Part shown: positions 23,677-32,111 of the stretch, piece by piece | Numbering within the stretch: position 1 is the stretch's first letter | Layout: the number at the start of each line of letters is the position of its first letter | DNA from: JBFWMG01 sp050251715 | GTDB lineage: Bacteria > Desulfobacterota > Desulfovibrionia > Desulfovibrionales > Desulfovibrionaceae | Assembly (NCBI GenBank): GCA_050251715.1 | Contig: JBFWMG010000030.1 | Coordinates: forward strand, 1-48,539 | Direction: 5' to 3' | Length of the DNA stretch: 48,539 bases | Made by a program: the position numbers and the translations under genes | Notes under the pieces: generated by a model | Databases searched by the model: none | Seen by the model: only the letters and a program-made list of their open reading frames with translations | What the model was told of the DNA's origin: nothing

Positions 23677-23769
23677 CCCTCCGGCAACAAGAGTCCGTGA
23701 GGATATAGTCGTCGTGATTGTCAGGTGTTTGTGTTCAACCATCAAAACACAATAGTTGGAGGAATCAGT

Positions 23770-24255
23770 ATGCCGACCTTTGTTGATCCCGCAAAATGTG
23801 ATGGATGTAAGGGTGGCGAGAAGACCGCTTGCATGTACATCTGTCCCAATGATCTCATGATCCTGGATCCCGATGAAATGAAGGCCTACAACCAGGAGCC
23901 TGATGCATGTTGGGAGTGCTACTCCTGCGTGAAGATCTGCCCCCAGGGCGCCATCACCGCCCGTCCCTATGCTGACTTTGCGCCCATGGGCGGTACCTGT
24001 ATCCCGATGCGCGGTTCCGAAGACATCATGTGGACCGTCAAATTCCGCAATGGTTCCGTGAAGCGCTTCAAGTTCCCCATCCGCACCACTCCTGAAGGCT
24101 CCATCAAGCCCTTCGATGGCAAGCCCGAGCCGGCTGACCTGGACACCGAACTGCTCTTCACCGAAACCGCTCTGGTCGCTCCTCAGGAAGCCATGGGCCA
24201 GAAGGTTGACGTGACGAACGCCGATGCCAGCCAGACCTGGAAGGCCGCCCGCTAG
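23770..24255 (+). CDS. aprB: Adenylylsulfate reductase beta subunit
   Basis: The protein has 161 residues. It carries two [4Fe-4S] clusters: Cys10, 13, 21, 25 (CDGCKGGEKTACMYICP) and Cys47, 50, 53, 57 (CWECYSCVKICP). The C-terminal tail wraps around AprA in known structures. It passes electrons from the Qmo complex to the AprA flavin. GGAGG precedes the start by 6 nt. aprA follows after 44 nt. Confidence 0.98.
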   Translation: MPTFVDPAKCDGCKGGEKTACMYICPNDLMILDPDEMKAYNQEPDACWECYSCVKICPQGAITARPYADFAPMGGTCIPMRGSEDIMWTVKFRNGSVKRFKFPIRTTPEGSIKPFDGKPEPADLDTELLFTETALVAPQEAMGQKVDVTNADASQTWKAAR

Positions 24256-24299
24256 TCCCTTTTTGAACACATCGAAAAGAAAATAAGGAGTGCTTCAAA

Positions 24300-26300
24300 A
24301 TGCCTAGAATTCCTGTTAAAGAAGCTGCCAAGGGCGTGGCTATCGCCGAGCCCGTCGTTGTTGAGAAAGATGTCGACATCCTGATGGTCGGCGGTGGCAT
24401 GGGTAACTGTGGCGCGGCCTTCGAAGCCGTGGCGTGGGCCAACAAGTTCGCCCCCGAGCTGAAGATCCACCTCGTTGACAAGGCCTCCCTCGAGCGTTCC
24501 GGCGCCGTTGCGCAGGGTCTGTCCGCCATCAACACCTACGTTGGCGCTGAAAACGTTGCCGACGACTACGTCCGCATGGTGCGCACCGACCTCATGGGCA
24601 TCGTCCGCGAAGACCTGATCTTCGACCTGGGCCGCCACGTTGACGATTCCGTGCACCTGTTCGAAGAGTGGGGCCTGCCGGTCTGGATCAAAGACGAGCA
24701 GGGCCACAACCTGGACGGCCTCCAGGCCAAGGCTGCTGGCAAGTCCCTGCGCAAGGGCGACAAGCCCGTGCGTTCCGGCCGCTGGCAGATCATGATCAAC
24801 GGTGAGTCCTACAAGTGCATCGTGGCTGAAGCCGCGAAGAACGCCCTGGGCGAAGACCGTTACGAAGAGCGCGTGTTCATCGTGAAACTGCTGCTCGATT
24901 CCACCACCCCCAACCGCATTGCCGGCGCCGTGGGCTTCAACCTGCGCGAGAACAAGGTGCACATCTACCGCACCAACGCCATGCTGGTTGCCTGCGGTGG
25001 CGCCGTGAACGTGTACAAGCCCCGCTCCACTGGCGAGGGTATGGGCCGCGCCTGGTATCCGGTTTGGAACGCTGGTTCCACCTACACCATGTGCGCTCAG
25101 GCCGGTGCCGAGATGACCATGATGGAAAACCGCTTCGTGCCCGCCCGCTTCAAGGACGGTTACGGCCCGGTCGGCGCCTGGTTCCTGCTCTTCAAGGCCA
25201 AGGCGACCAACTACAAGGGTGAAGACTACTGCGCCACCAACCGTGCCATGCTCAAGCCTTACGAAGAGCGCGGCTACGCCAAGGGCCACGTCATTCCCAC
25301 CTGCCTGCGCAACCACATGATGCTTCGCGAAATGCGCGAAGGTCGCGGTCCCATCTACATGGACACCAAGACCGCCCTGCAGGAAGCCTTCAAGACCATG
25401 ACTCCGGCGCAGCAGAAGCACCTGGAGGCCGAGGCCTGGGAAGACTTCCTCGACATGTGCGTTGGCCAGGCCAACCTGTGGGCCGCCACCAACTGCGCTC
25501 CTGAAGAGCGCGGCTCCGAGATCATGCCCACCGAGCCTTACCTGCTCGGTTCGCACTCCGGCTGCTGCGGTATCTGGGTTTCCGGTCCGGACGAAGCCTG
25601 GGTTCCCGAAGCCTACAAAGTCAAGGCTGACAACGGCAAGGTCTACAACCGTATGACCACCGTGAACGGCCTGTGGACCTGTGCTGACGGCGTTGGCGCT
25701 TCCGGTCACAAGTTCTCCTCCGGCTCCCACGCTGAAGGCCGCCTCTGCGGCAAGCAGATGGTGCGTTGGTGCGTGGACCACAAGGACTACAAGCCCACCC
25801 TCGCCGAGAAGGCCGACGACCTGAAGAAGGAAATCTACCTTCCCTACTACAACTACCTGGCCGGCAAGGACGTTTCCACCGACCCGGTCGTGAACCCCGA
25901 GTACATCACTCCCAAGAACTTCATGATGCGTCTTGTGAAGTGCACGGACGAGTACGGCGGTGGCGTTGGTACCTACTACAACACCTCCGAAGCCGCTCTG
26001 GACACTGGCTTCTGGCTGCTCGGCATGCTGGAAGAAGACAGCCTGAAGCTGGCCGCCCGTGACCTGCACGAGCTGCTCCGCTGCTGGGAGAACTACCACC
26101 GCCTGTGGACCGTGCGCCTGCACATGCAGCACATCCGGTTCCGCACGGAAACCCGTTACCCCGGCTTCTACTATCGTGCGGACTTCATGGGTCTGAACGA
26201 CGCCGAATGGAAGTGCTTCGTTAACTCGACGTACAACCCGGCGACCAAGGAGACCACGATCTTCAAGAAGCCCTACTACCAGATCATTCCTACCGCGTAA
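24300..26300 (+). CDS. aprA: Adenylylsulfate reductase alpha subunit
   Basis: The protein has 666 residues, full length. The FAD-binding N-terminus (DVDILMVGGGMGNCGAAFEA, ~residues 24-43) and fumarate-reductase-like motif ERSGAVAQGLSAINTYVG are present, and the C-terminal ...KKPYYQIIPTA end is typical. AprBA reduces APS to sulfite and AMP in the cytoplasm. Codon bias is extreme (high-expression type). Two hairpins follow before qmoA. Confidence 0.99.
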   Translation: MPRIPVKEAAKGVAIAEPVVVEKDVDILMVGGGMGNCGAAFEAVAWANKFAPELKIHLVDKASLERSGAVAQGLSAINTYVGAENVADDYVRMVRTDLMGIVREDLIFDLGRHVDDSVHLFEEWGLPVWIKDEQGHNLDGLQAKAAGKSLRKGDKPVRSGRWQIMINGESYKCIVAEAAKNALGEDRYEERVFIVKLLLDSTTPNRIAGAVGFNLRENKVHIYRTNAMLVACGGAVNVYKPRSTGEGMGRAWYPVWNAGSTYTMCAQAGAEMTMMENRFVPARFKDGYGPVGAWFLLFKAKATNYKGEDYCATNRAMLKPYEERGYAKGHVIPTCLRNHMMLREMREGRGPIYMDTKTALQEAFKTMTPAQQKHLEAEAWEDFLDMCVGQANLWAATNCAPEERGSEIMPTEPYLLGSHSGCCGIWVSGPDEAWVPEAYKVKADNGKVYNRMTTVNGLWTCADGVGASGHKFSSGSHAEGRLCGKQMVRWCVDHKDYKPTLAEKADDLKKEIYLPYYNYLAGKDVSTDPVVNPEYITPKNFMMRLVKCTDEYGGGVGTYYNTSEAALDTGFWLLGMLEEDSLKLAARDLHELLRCWENYHRLWTVRLHMQHIRFRTETRYPGFYYRADFMGLNDAEWKCFVNSTYNPATKETTIFKKPYYQIIPTA

Positions 26301-26314
26301 GCTAGGTTTGTCTT

Positions 26315-26345
26315 GCGGCTGCGGGCTCTGCCCGCAGCCGCTTTT
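26315..26345 (+). terminator. Intrinsic terminator after aprA
   Basis: An 11-bp perfect stem (26315-26325 with 26331-26341, 5-nt loop) is followed by four T. Partial termination would let apr exceed qmo expression. Confidence 0.85.
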
Positions 26346-26370
26346 CATAATTCCGATGTTCTGGCGGAAA

Positions 26371-26428
26371 TGGTCTAAGCCTTTGCGGTAACGGCTGACG
26401 CCGTTATTGCCCAGGCTTAGGCCATTTT
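26371..26428 (+). terminator. Second hairpin in the aprA-qmoA gap
   Basis: Arms 26371-26395 and 26400-26424 pair over 25 positions with about five mismatches or wobbles, a 4-nt loop and TTTT after it. The tandem arrangement with the previous hairpin is notable. Confidence 0.65.
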
Positions 26429-26462
26429 GGTACAAGGCCCATAAAACGTATGGAGGAGTGCG

Positions 26463-27698
26463 ATGTCGAACTCGATACTCGTAGTCGGTGGCGGATTCAG
26501 TGGGATTACCGCCGCCCTGGAAGCCGCGGAAGTCGGCTATGAGGTGTTCATCGTCGAGAAAAGTCCGTATTTAGGCGGGCGCGTGGCGCAACTCAACAAG
26601 TATTTCCCCAAACTTTGCCCCCCTTCCTGTGGTCTGGAAATTCAGTTCCAGCGCATCAAGAAGAACCCCAAGATCAAGGTTCTCACGATGTCGGAAGTCG
26701 TTTCCGTAACGGGTGAGAAGGGTAAGTACGTCGCCAAGGTCAAGATTTCCCCCCGGTTCACCGCGCCCAACGCCGCCGATCTGTCCGCCGTGGCGGACAA
26801 GCTGGGCGCAGAGGCGCCCAGCGAGTTCGAATTCGGCCTCGCTGACCGCAAGGCGCTGTACATGAGCATGCCGTTCGCGTTCCCCAACCGGTACGTGCTC
26901 GACAAGTCCATGGTGTCGGCGGAAGACCAGAAGCTGCTGGCCAAGGAAAACGGCATCAATCTCAATGATGATGAAAAGCTCCTCGATCTCGAGGTCGGCA
27001 GCATCGTCATCGCCACCGGCTGGAAGCCCTACGACGTGACCAAGCTGTCCAATCTGGGCGCGGGGCACTACGCCAACTGCATCAGCAACATGCAGATGGA
27101 GCGGCTCGCCTCTCCCTTTGGCCCCACCAGCGGCAAGATCACCCGTCCCTCCGATGGAGCGGCGCCCAAGAACATCGCGTTTGTGCAGTGTGCCGGATCG
27201 CGCGACCAGAACCACCTCAATTTCTGTTCCTACATTTGCTGCATGGCCTCGCTGAAGCAGGCGTGCTATGTGCGCGAACAGTATCCCAATGCGAACGTCA
27301 CCATCTATTACATCGACCTGCGCACGCCGGAACGCTACGACAAGTTCATGCGCCGCGTCACCGCCGATGACAAGATGACCCTGGTCAAGGGCAAGGTCGC
27401 CGGTATCGAGGAAGGCGCTGGCGGCAACGTCATTGTCGAGGTCGAAGACGCGGTGAAGGGCACCAAGAAGAAGGTGACGCATGACCTGGTCGTTTTGGCG
27501 ACCGGCATGCAGCCCAGTCTGGCCGGTTGCAAGCTGCCCATCGACGTGCCACTGGACGAGGACGGCTTTGTCATTGGCGGCGAGGACAAGGGTATTTTCG
27601 CCGCAGGCTGCGCCAAGAAGCCGCTGGATGTGATGAAGTCCGCCCAGTCCGGCACCAGCGCCGCGATGAAAGCGATTCAAACGGTGAGAGGGAGGTAG
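26463..27698 (+). CDS. qmoA: Quinone-interacting membrane-bound oxidoreductase subunit A
   Basis: The protein has 411 residues. It is an HdrA-like flavoprotein with FAD-binding GGGFSG at 9-14 and two more cysteines in LCPPSCG (52, 56). A region with conserved Cys (CAGSRDQNHLNFCSYICC) lies near 240-260. It is soluble and binds the cytoplasmic face of QmoC. It relays electrons from menaquinol to AprBA. The start follows GGAGG (26452-26456). Confidence 0.97.
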   Translation: MSNSILVVGGGFSGITAALEAAEVGYEVFIVEKSPYLGGRVAQLNKYFPKLCPPSCGLEIQFQRIKKNPKIKVLTMSEVVSVTGEKGKYVAKVKISPRFTAPNAADLSAVADKLGAEAPSEFEFGLADRKALYMSMPFAFPNRYVLDKSMVSAEDQKLLAKENGINLNDDEKLLDLEVGSIVIATGWKPYDVTKLSNLGAGHYANCISNMQMERLASPFGPTSGKITRPSDGAAPKNIAFVQCAGSRDQNHLNFCSYICCMASLKQACYVREQYPNANVTIYYIDLRTPERYDKFMRRVTADDKMTLVKGKVAGIEEGAGGNVIVEVEDAVKGTKKKVTHDLVVLATGMQPSLAGCKLPIDVPLDEDGFVIGGEDKGIFAAGCAKKPLDVMKSAQSGTSAAMKAIQTVRGR

Positions 27699-27704
27699 CT
27701 TACA

Positions 27705-29975
27705 ATGGCCGAAAAAATAGGCGTCTATTTCGACGAATCGAGCATCGGTCCGATCTTCGATTACGAAGAACTGGTCGATACCGTACAGAATAAGTGGGGC
27801 ACCCTGACCCCGGTGGTCAAGTCCGCCAAATTCCTTGCCAGTGACGCGGGCAAGGCCATGATTCAGGCTGACATCGACGCGGAGGAAATCGATTCCGTCG
27901 TCATCTGCGGCTCCACGCCCCGGGTGGACGGCGAGTTCTTCGATTTCGGCGGCAAGGTGCTGGTCGAGCGCGTCAACCTGCGCGAACAGGCCGTGTACTG
28001 CTACCAGGAAGCGGACGGCACCGTGCCCGAGTACGACCCCGAAGAGGGCGCTCCCGAAGGCCTGCAGCTCATGGTCATGGACTACGTGAACATGTACGTG
28101 GCCAAGATGAAGGCCGCCACCGTGCCTGATCCCGAACTGCCTGAAACCGTGAAGACGGTGTTGGTGCTCGGCGGCGGTTGGACCGGCCTGACCGCGGCGC
28201 TTGCCGCTGCCAACGCGGGTTCCGACGTCGTGCTGGTGGAAAAGCAGGCCGAACTCGGCGGCAAGGCCGCTACCATGTACAAGACCGTGCCCCTGGCATA
28301 CCCCTATCAGGAGATGCAGGACACCGGCGTCGACAAGAAGATCGCCGCCGTCATGGAGCACGACAAGATCACGGTGAAGACCGGCGTCACCCTCGACAAT
28401 CTCGCGGGCCAGCCCGGCAACTACAAGGCCACCATCGGCGGTGAGACGCTGGACATCGGCGCCGTGGTGCTGGCCACCGGCTGGGTGCCCATGGACAACG
28501 CCATGCTCGCGCCCATGGGCTTCGGCTCCATCACCAACATGGTCACCACCGCGCAGTTCGAGGCCATGGCCGCTGAAGGCAGCATCACCAAGCCCAGTGA
28601 TGGTCAGCCCGCCAAAAAGGTCGCCTTTGTGCTCAACACCAACCAGTGTGAGCCCGCCGACCTGTATGCCCCCCGGTGCGTTGAAGAACCCGCAGCGGAA
28701 GGTGAGGAGGCAGAGGAAGGCCCCAAGTTCGTGGATATGGAAAGCGCCCGCCACCTGGCCTACTCCAAGAGCGTCAACACCATGGTCGCCCTCAAGCAGG
28801 CTGGCTATGTGACGGAAAAGGCCGCTGACGGCATCGCCTACATCTTCTACGACAGCATGATCGTTCCCGGCATCCACGAGCGGTTCTACAAGGCCGCCCA
28901 GGACAAGCTCGGCGTCATGCTCACCAAGGCCGACATCTCCGCCATTGAAGAGGACGGCGACGGCGTGCTGGTGAAAGCCACCAACACCCTGTTCGGCACG
29001 GACATCGAGGTGAAGGTCGACCTGGTGGTCGTGCCTACCGGCATGGTGCCCACCACGGCCAAGTCTCCGGTCATGAACTTCCAGTACCGTCAGGGTCCGG
29101 CCTTCCCGGATCTGGATCTGTTCGACGGTTTCGCGGATTCCAACTACATCTGCTTCCCCTACGAGACCCGCCGCACGGGCGTGTACGCGGCCGGTGCTGT
29201 GCGCCAGCCCATGCTCATGGACCAGGCCGAGGAAGACGCCACCGGCGCCGCGCTCAAGGCCATCCAGTGCATCGAGTCCGTCACCAAGGGCGTGGCCGTG
29301 CATCCCCGTTCGGGCGACCTGTCCTACCCGGTGTTCAACTTCACCCGCTGTACCCAGTGCAAGCGCTGCACCGAGGAGTGTCCGTTCGGCGCGCTGGATG
29401 ACGACGAGAAGGGTACCCCGCAGCCCAACTATGGCCGTTGCCGCCGTTGCGGCACCTGCATGGGCGCCTGTCCCGAACGCGTCATCTACTTCAACAACTA
29501 CGGCGTCGGCATGATCAGCGACATGGTCCGGCAGTACAAGATTCCGGACACCATTGAAGAGGGCGGTCCCCGCATCCTCATCTTCGCGTGCGAAAACGAC
29601 GCGTACCCGGCTCTGGACATGGCCGCGCGCCGTGGCCACACCTGGAGCCCGTATGTCCGCATCATCCCCGTGCGTTGCCTTGGCTCCATGAACGCCATCT
29701 GGGTCAAGGACGCCATGAGCCGCGGTACCGACGGCGTCATGCTCATGGGCTGCAAGTACGGCGACGACTACCAGTGCCACTTTGTCAAGGGTTCCGAGAT
29801 CTGCAATCGCCGCAAGGAGAACATCGCGGAGTCCCTGAGCCAGTTGGGTATCGAAGCCGAGCGTGTGGATCAGTTCGAAATCAGCATTGATGATTACGAC
29901 AAGATTCCGGGCATGATCGAAGACTTTATGGCAATGGTCCTGAAGTTGGGGCCGAACCCGTTCAAGGGTTATTAG
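27705..29975 (+). CDS. qmoB: Quinone-interacting membrane-bound oxidoreductase subunit B
   Basis: The protein has 756 residues. It has an HdrA-like FAD domain (VLGGGWTGLTAALAAANAG near 155-173). Two [4Fe-4S] motifs follow, Cys549/552/555/559 (CTQCKRCTEEC) and Cys579/582/585/589 (CRRCGTCMGAC). A C-terminal MvhD-like domain (from about 620; LIFACENDAYPALDMAARRG, VRCLGSMN, GCKYGDDYQCHF) is present. It starts 6 nt after the qmoA stop. The FAD and MvhD modules suggest a possible electron-confurcating role, which is a published hypothesis rather than something visible here. Confidence 0.97.
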   Translation: MAEKIGVYFDESSIGPIFDYEELVDTVQNKWGTLTPVVKSAKFLASDAGKAMIQADIDAEEIDSVVICGSTPRVDGEFFDFGGKVLVERVNLREQAVYCYQEADGTVPEYDPEEGAPEGLQLMVMDYVNMYVAKMKAATVPDPELPETVKTVLVLGGGWTGLTAALAAANAGSDVVLVEKQAELGGKAATMYKTVPLAYPYQEMQDTGVDKKIAAVMEHDKITVKTGVTLDNLAGQPGNYKATIGGETLDIGAVVLATGWVPMDNAMLAPMGFGSITNMVTTAQFEAMAAEGSITKPSDGQPAKKVAFVLNTNQCEPADLYAPRCVEEPAAEGEEAEEGPKFVDMESARHLAYSKSVNTMVALKQAGYVTEKAADGIAYIFYDSMIVPGIHERFYKAAQDKLGVMLTKADISAIEEDGDGVLVKATNTLFGTDIEVKVDLVVVPTGMVPTTAKSPVMNFQYRQGPAFPDLDLFDGFADSNYICFPYETRRTGVYAAGAVRQPMLMDQAEEDATGAALKAIQCIESVTKGVAVHPRSGDLSYPVFNFTRCTQCKRCTEECPFGALDDDEKGTPQPNYGRCRRCGTCMGACPERVIYFNNYGVGMISDMVRQYKIPDTIEEGGPRILIFACENDAYPALDMAARRGHTWSPYVRIIPVRCLGSMNAIWVKDAMSRGTDGVMLMGCKYGDDYQCHFVKGSEICNRRKENIAESLSQLGIEAERVDQFEISIDDYDKIPGMIEDFMAMVLKLGPNPFKGY

Positions 29976-29988
29976 GAGGAAACGGACT

Positions 29989-31173
29989 ATGGCTCAAAGA
30001 ATCGAACCGGATCTGAGTTTCATCAAAGAGTTGCAGGCCGTTGGCGGCGACTCGTTGAAGAAATGCTATCAGTGTGCCACGTGCAGTGTCGCCTGCCCCA
30101 TTTCTCCTGCCAGCAATCCGTATCCGCGCAAGGAGATGATTTGGGCGCAGTGGGGTCTGAAAGACAAGCTCGTCAACGACATAGACATCTGGCTGTGCCA
30201 TAACTGCGGCACGTGTTCCGACCTGTGCCCGCGCGGCGCCAAGCCCGGCGACCTCCTGTCCGCGCTGCGCAACATGGCCTACCAGAAGATCAACCCCATC
30301 CCGGCCATCGGCAAGTGGATGACCTCGCCCAAGTATCTGCCCATCCTGGCGGGTATCCCGGCGCTCATCTACATGCTGTTCTGGATCATCCAGGCCAGCC
30401 GGTTGGGCACCGCCTTCCCCATGACCGAGGACGGTCGTGTGGTTTTCGGCGAATTGTTCCCTGAAATTCCCTTCATCGACTTCGTGTTCATTCCGGTGGT
30501 GCTCTGCGTTGCCCTGGTGTTCTACACGGGTGTGAAGAACCTCATCGCCTCCATCAAGCCCGAGGGATCGGTCATGATGTTGGGTGGCCAAAAGAAGAGC
30601 TGGATCAGATGCCTCATCGACGTGGTTGTCGATGAAATCATGACCCACAAGAAGTTCCAGGATTGCGGCGAGGACAAGTCCGACCGCAAGCTGGGCCACC
30701 TGACGCTGTTCTACGGCTTCATCTGCCTCGCCATCGTGACCAACTTCCTGGCCGCCGGCTACTGGAACAAGGTCATCCTCGGCGTGCTCGGCATCGAAGT
30801 GCACAACTGGTTCCACACGCCCATGAGCTTCGCCAATCCCAACAAGTGGTTGGCCATCATCGGCATGTTCCTGCTGCTCACCGGCCTCACGCTGCTTACC
30901 AAGCGCCGTCTGGGCCAGGATTCCAAGAAGACCAGTTCGTCCTACTATGACTGGTATCTTCTGGGCGTGATCTGGGCCGTGGCCATCACAGGCACGTTGT
31001 CCATGCTGCTGCGCCTGTCCGGCGTGGCCGTGCTGGCATTCCCCATGTACTATCTGCATCTCATCAGCGTGTTCATGCTCTTCGCATACCTGCCGTGGTC
31101 CAAGCTGGGCCACCTGGTCTACCGGACCGCAGCGCTGACGTATGCCCGGTACATTGGCCGCAAGCCCATGTAA
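29989..31173 (+). CDS. qmoC: Quinone-interacting membrane-bound oxidoreductase subunit C
   Basis: The protein has 394 residues. An HdrC-like N-terminus carries two cluster motifs, Cys26/29/32/36 and Cys70/73/76/80. About six membrane helices follow, with the HdrE/NarI-like cytochrome b pattern (conserved His in GHLTLFYGF, EVHNWFH, YYLHLIS). It oxidises menaquinol at the membrane. It starts 13 nt after qmoB with AGGAGG. Confidence 0.97.
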   Translation: MAQRIEPDLSFIKELQAVGGDSLKKCYQCATCSVACPISPASNPYPRKEMIWAQWGLKDKLVNDIDIWLCHNCGTCSDLCPRGAKPGDLLSALRNMAYQKINPIPAIGKWMTSPKYLPILAGIPALIYMLFWIIQASRLGTAFPMTEDGRVVFGELFPEIPFIDFVFIPVVLCVALVFYTGVKNLIASIKPEGSVMMLGGQKKSWIRCLIDVVVDEIMTHKKFQDCGEDKSDRKLGHLTLFYGFICLAIVTNFLAAGYWNKVILGVLGIEVHNWFHTPMSFANPNKWLAIIGMFLLLTGLTLLTKRRLGQDSKKTSSSYYDWYLLGVIWAVAITGTLSMLLRLSGVAVLAFPMYYLHLISVFMLFAYLPWSKLGHLVYRTAALTYARYIGRKPM

Positions 31174-31226
31174 CGTATTGGGAAAAAATAGCTAACAATT
31201 TTTGCCGAGAATAAAAGGAGGCCGTT

Positions 31227-31970
31227 ATGTCTGGCGAAGAGCGCAGAGTTTTCAAACTGGATGCAGTCCTTGCCCTGCTTTCCGGCGTGGGCGGAGCCGA
31301 TGCGAGCGACCTGGTGTGCTACCTGGTGGGTCGTGACCTGAACGCCCAGGAAGTGGCGGTTGCAAGCACCCTGGCCAAAGCCTGGCTGTTCAAGGTGAAC
31401 CCCGCGTTCATGGACAGCAAGTACGACGAGGCCGGCATCTACGAGGACTGGATCAAGAGCGAGAAGAAGCGCATTGGTGCTGACAACGTGTCCATCACCG
31501 CCATTCCCTGTGGCGAGGTGGCTCCCATCACCGCCGTGCTCGAAACCCTGGCGCACAACAAGGAAACCCTTGCCGCCAAGGACGCCGAGATCGAGGAGCT
31601 GAACGGCACCATCGAAGGCTTGCAGCCCTTTGAAGGCAAGGCCGCTTCCCTGGAGAAGCAGGTTGCCGATCTGAAGGCCAAGATCGAGAAGTTGGAAGAA
31701 GAGAAGAAGGGACTCCAGGCCGAAACGGCCGAGTTCAAGGGCAAGCTGCCGGTTGCCGAGAGCGAATTGAATGACACGATCAAGGACATCGTGACCAAGG
31801 CGCTCAAGGATGCCGTGGCTTCCGTGCCCATGGGCGCGGCTGCGGGCGCTGGCGCCGCTGCCGGCGGCGAAGCCGCTGTGGAGGAAGCCGCTGCGGACTC
31901 GGGCAGTGATGTGCCTGACTCCTTTGGTTTCGGTTCCTCCGGTCCCAGCAGCGACGGTTTCGGCTTCTAG
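31227..31970 (+). CDS. qmoD: QmoD-like protein of the qmo operon
   Basis: The protein has 247 residues. It is found after qmoABC in Desulfovibrio, and loss of the homologue affects sulfate reduction. Residues 1-95 are globular. A coiled coil spans about 108-180 (ETLAAKDAEIEELNGTIEG...LEKQVADLKAKIEKLEEEKKGLQAE). The end is Ala/Gly-rich and terminates with FGFGSSGPSSDGFGF. No signal peptide or metal motif is seen. AAAGGAGG precedes the start, and a strong terminator follows. Its molecular role is unknown. Confidence 0.9.
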   Translation: MSGEERRVFKLDAVLALLSGVGGADASDLVCYLVGRDLNAQEVAVASTLAKAWLFKVNPAFMDSKYDEAGIYEDWIKSEKKRIGADNVSITAIPCGEVAPITAVLETLAHNKETLAAKDAEIEELNGTIEGLQPFEGKAASLEKQVADLKAKIEKLEEEKKGLQAETAEFKGKLPVAESELNDTIKDIVTKALKDAVASVPMGAAAGAGAAAGGEAAVEEAAADSGSDVPDSFGFGSSGPSSDGFGF

Positions 31971-31999
31971 TCGAAACGCCGATTGCGAACGTACATATC

Positions 32000-32034
32000 A
32001 GCCCCCGGTTCGTCCTTCGAACCGGGGGCTTTTT
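32000..32034 (+). terminator. Intrinsic terminator after qmoD
   Basis: A 13-bp stem (32000-32012 with 32018-32030) is followed by four T and then GTGTTG, 30 nt after the stop. Confidence 0.92.
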
Positions 32035-32111
32035 GTGTTGTGACGGCCCGTGCCGCACGGTGTGGGCCTGTGGTTGGAGTGCCGGGGAGGAGAGGGTGTG
32101 TCCCGCGCCGG

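Larger units (their letters stand above)
22748..23769. other. 1-kb divergent regulatory region between sat and aprB
   Basis: No gene is supported. The region is markedly AT-richer than its surroundings. It contains a Rex-like palindrome beside a TTGACA on the sat side, two aprB-side promoter candidates with another Rex-like palindrome, and a leader terminator (23646-23676). The motif TTTGTGAAAAAA occurs twice, at 22929-22940 and 22999-23010. Runs of G (8 at 23074-23081 and 7-8 near 23180) were also noted. A 36-codon ORF at 23511-23621 has no ribosome-binding site. Confidence 0.6.

Noticed and set aside
24252..26435. 727-codon ORF antisense to aprA
   Set aside because: aprA has full-length family identity; the antisense frame arises from codon bias.
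26571..29780. 1069-codon ORF antisense to qmoA-qmoB
   Set aside because: It overlaps clearly recognised genes, has no ribosome-binding site and shows composition typical of GC-rich antisense frames.
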